A DNA stretch of 64,000 nt, taken from Rhodobacterales bacterium RIFCSPHIGHO2_02_FULL_62_130. Its GTDB lineage: Bacteria; Pseudomonadota; Alphaproteobacteria; Rhodobacterales; Rhodobacteraceae. The first letter of the stretch is position 1; each line of letters starts with the position of its first letter. The stretch is taken from positions 1-64,000 of the forward strand of contig MHZT01000036.1 in NCBI GenBank assembly GCA_001828855.1, in the 5' to 3' direction. A program made the position numbers and the translations under genes. The notes beneath the pieces are model-generated. The model was not told the DNA's origin. It worked only from the letters and a program-made list of their open reading frames with translations, and searched no databases. This document shows positions 63,927-64,000 of the stretch, piece after piece.

Positions 63927-64000
63927 AGGGGTCCTCGTAGGGATCAACGTAACTGTCTTCGCCACTGGTCTGGCCCAGCTGATAGCGGCGGTTCTGCAGG
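63916..64000 (-). CDS. mlaA: MlaA/VacJ lipoprotein, C-terminal end (partial)
   Basis: The minus-strand frame entering from the window edge encodes the tail LQNRRYQLGQTSGEDSYVDP and stops at 63916. The tail is acidic and repetitive, as in MlaA of related bacteria, and the gene would be translationally coupled to mlaC. Only the last 27 codons are visible, so the call rests mainly on context. Confidence 0.5.
   Translation of the reverse strand, partial: LQNRRYQLGQTSGEDSYVDPYEDPYAQ

Noticed and set aside
1-64000. CRISPR array, rRNA operon or complete insertion sequence
   Set aside because: No regularly spaced direct repeats, no rRNA-like stretch, and no transposase other than the Mu A gene were seen.

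Overview
The window looks like chromosome of a high-GC alphaproteobacterium of the Rhodobacteraceae/Paracoccaceae type. The basis is gene content and order (rsfS-rlmH-gpmI-envC-ctpA-rppH; three deformylase genes with fmt; slt/dapA/smpB; leuCD near leuB), the protein sequences, an Irr-type iron box before mbfA, and many modular palindromic intergenic elements that I associate with this family from memory. No search was run, so family calls rest on recognised motifs.

Bases 1 to about 5750 are a decayed Mu-like transposable prophage. On the minus strand: a Ner-like regulator, MuA transposase, MuB ATPase, two unknown early genes and GemA, then a terminator, an odd tRNA-like element and a 21-codon stub of the Mu major head gene. 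The repressor is divergent on the plus strand, with repeated ATACACA-type operators between it and ner. The probable phage left end lies at about 5582-5760. Most late genes are missing, which implies a deletion.

From 5.9 to 24.5 kb is housekeeping: rnhA, a TetR-like gene, fmt with three peptide deformylase genes (one lacking catalytic residues), a MalY/PatB-type enzyme, cbiB, an MltB-type transglycosylase, smc, rppH, ctpA, envC, gpmI, rlmH and rsfS. From 24.3 to 30.4 kb are leuC, leuD and leuB with a membrane protein and a phosphatase-fold protein between them. From 30.4 to 39.1 kb are two EamA transporters, tRNA-Pro, two nitroreductase-fold enzymes (one resembling iodotyrosine deiodinase), an ornithine cyclodeaminase-like protein, a HAD hydrolase, fghA and an AEC transporter.

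The most distinctive regulatory locus is 39.1-41.1 kb. mbfA (membrane ferritin/iron exporter) has an Irr-type box 12 bases before its start codon. It is divergent from a small secreted-peptide gene and a TetR regulator, with three 16-bp TGAAC-N6-GTTCA operators between them. An NYN-domain protein with a possible OST-HTH tail follows.

From 42 to 64 kb are accD-folC, dapF-mtaB, tRNA-Lys, a divergent pair resembling the two halves of MnmC, two further EamA transporters, a soluble lytic transglycosylase, dapA, a K+ channel, smpB, a mercaptopyruvate sulfurtransferase, an aromatic aminotransferase, glnK-amt, a class A PBP and the start of an mla (lipid transport) operon. Several small probable genes are proposed, together with a classification of the dispersed palindromes, including two identical 81-bp copies.
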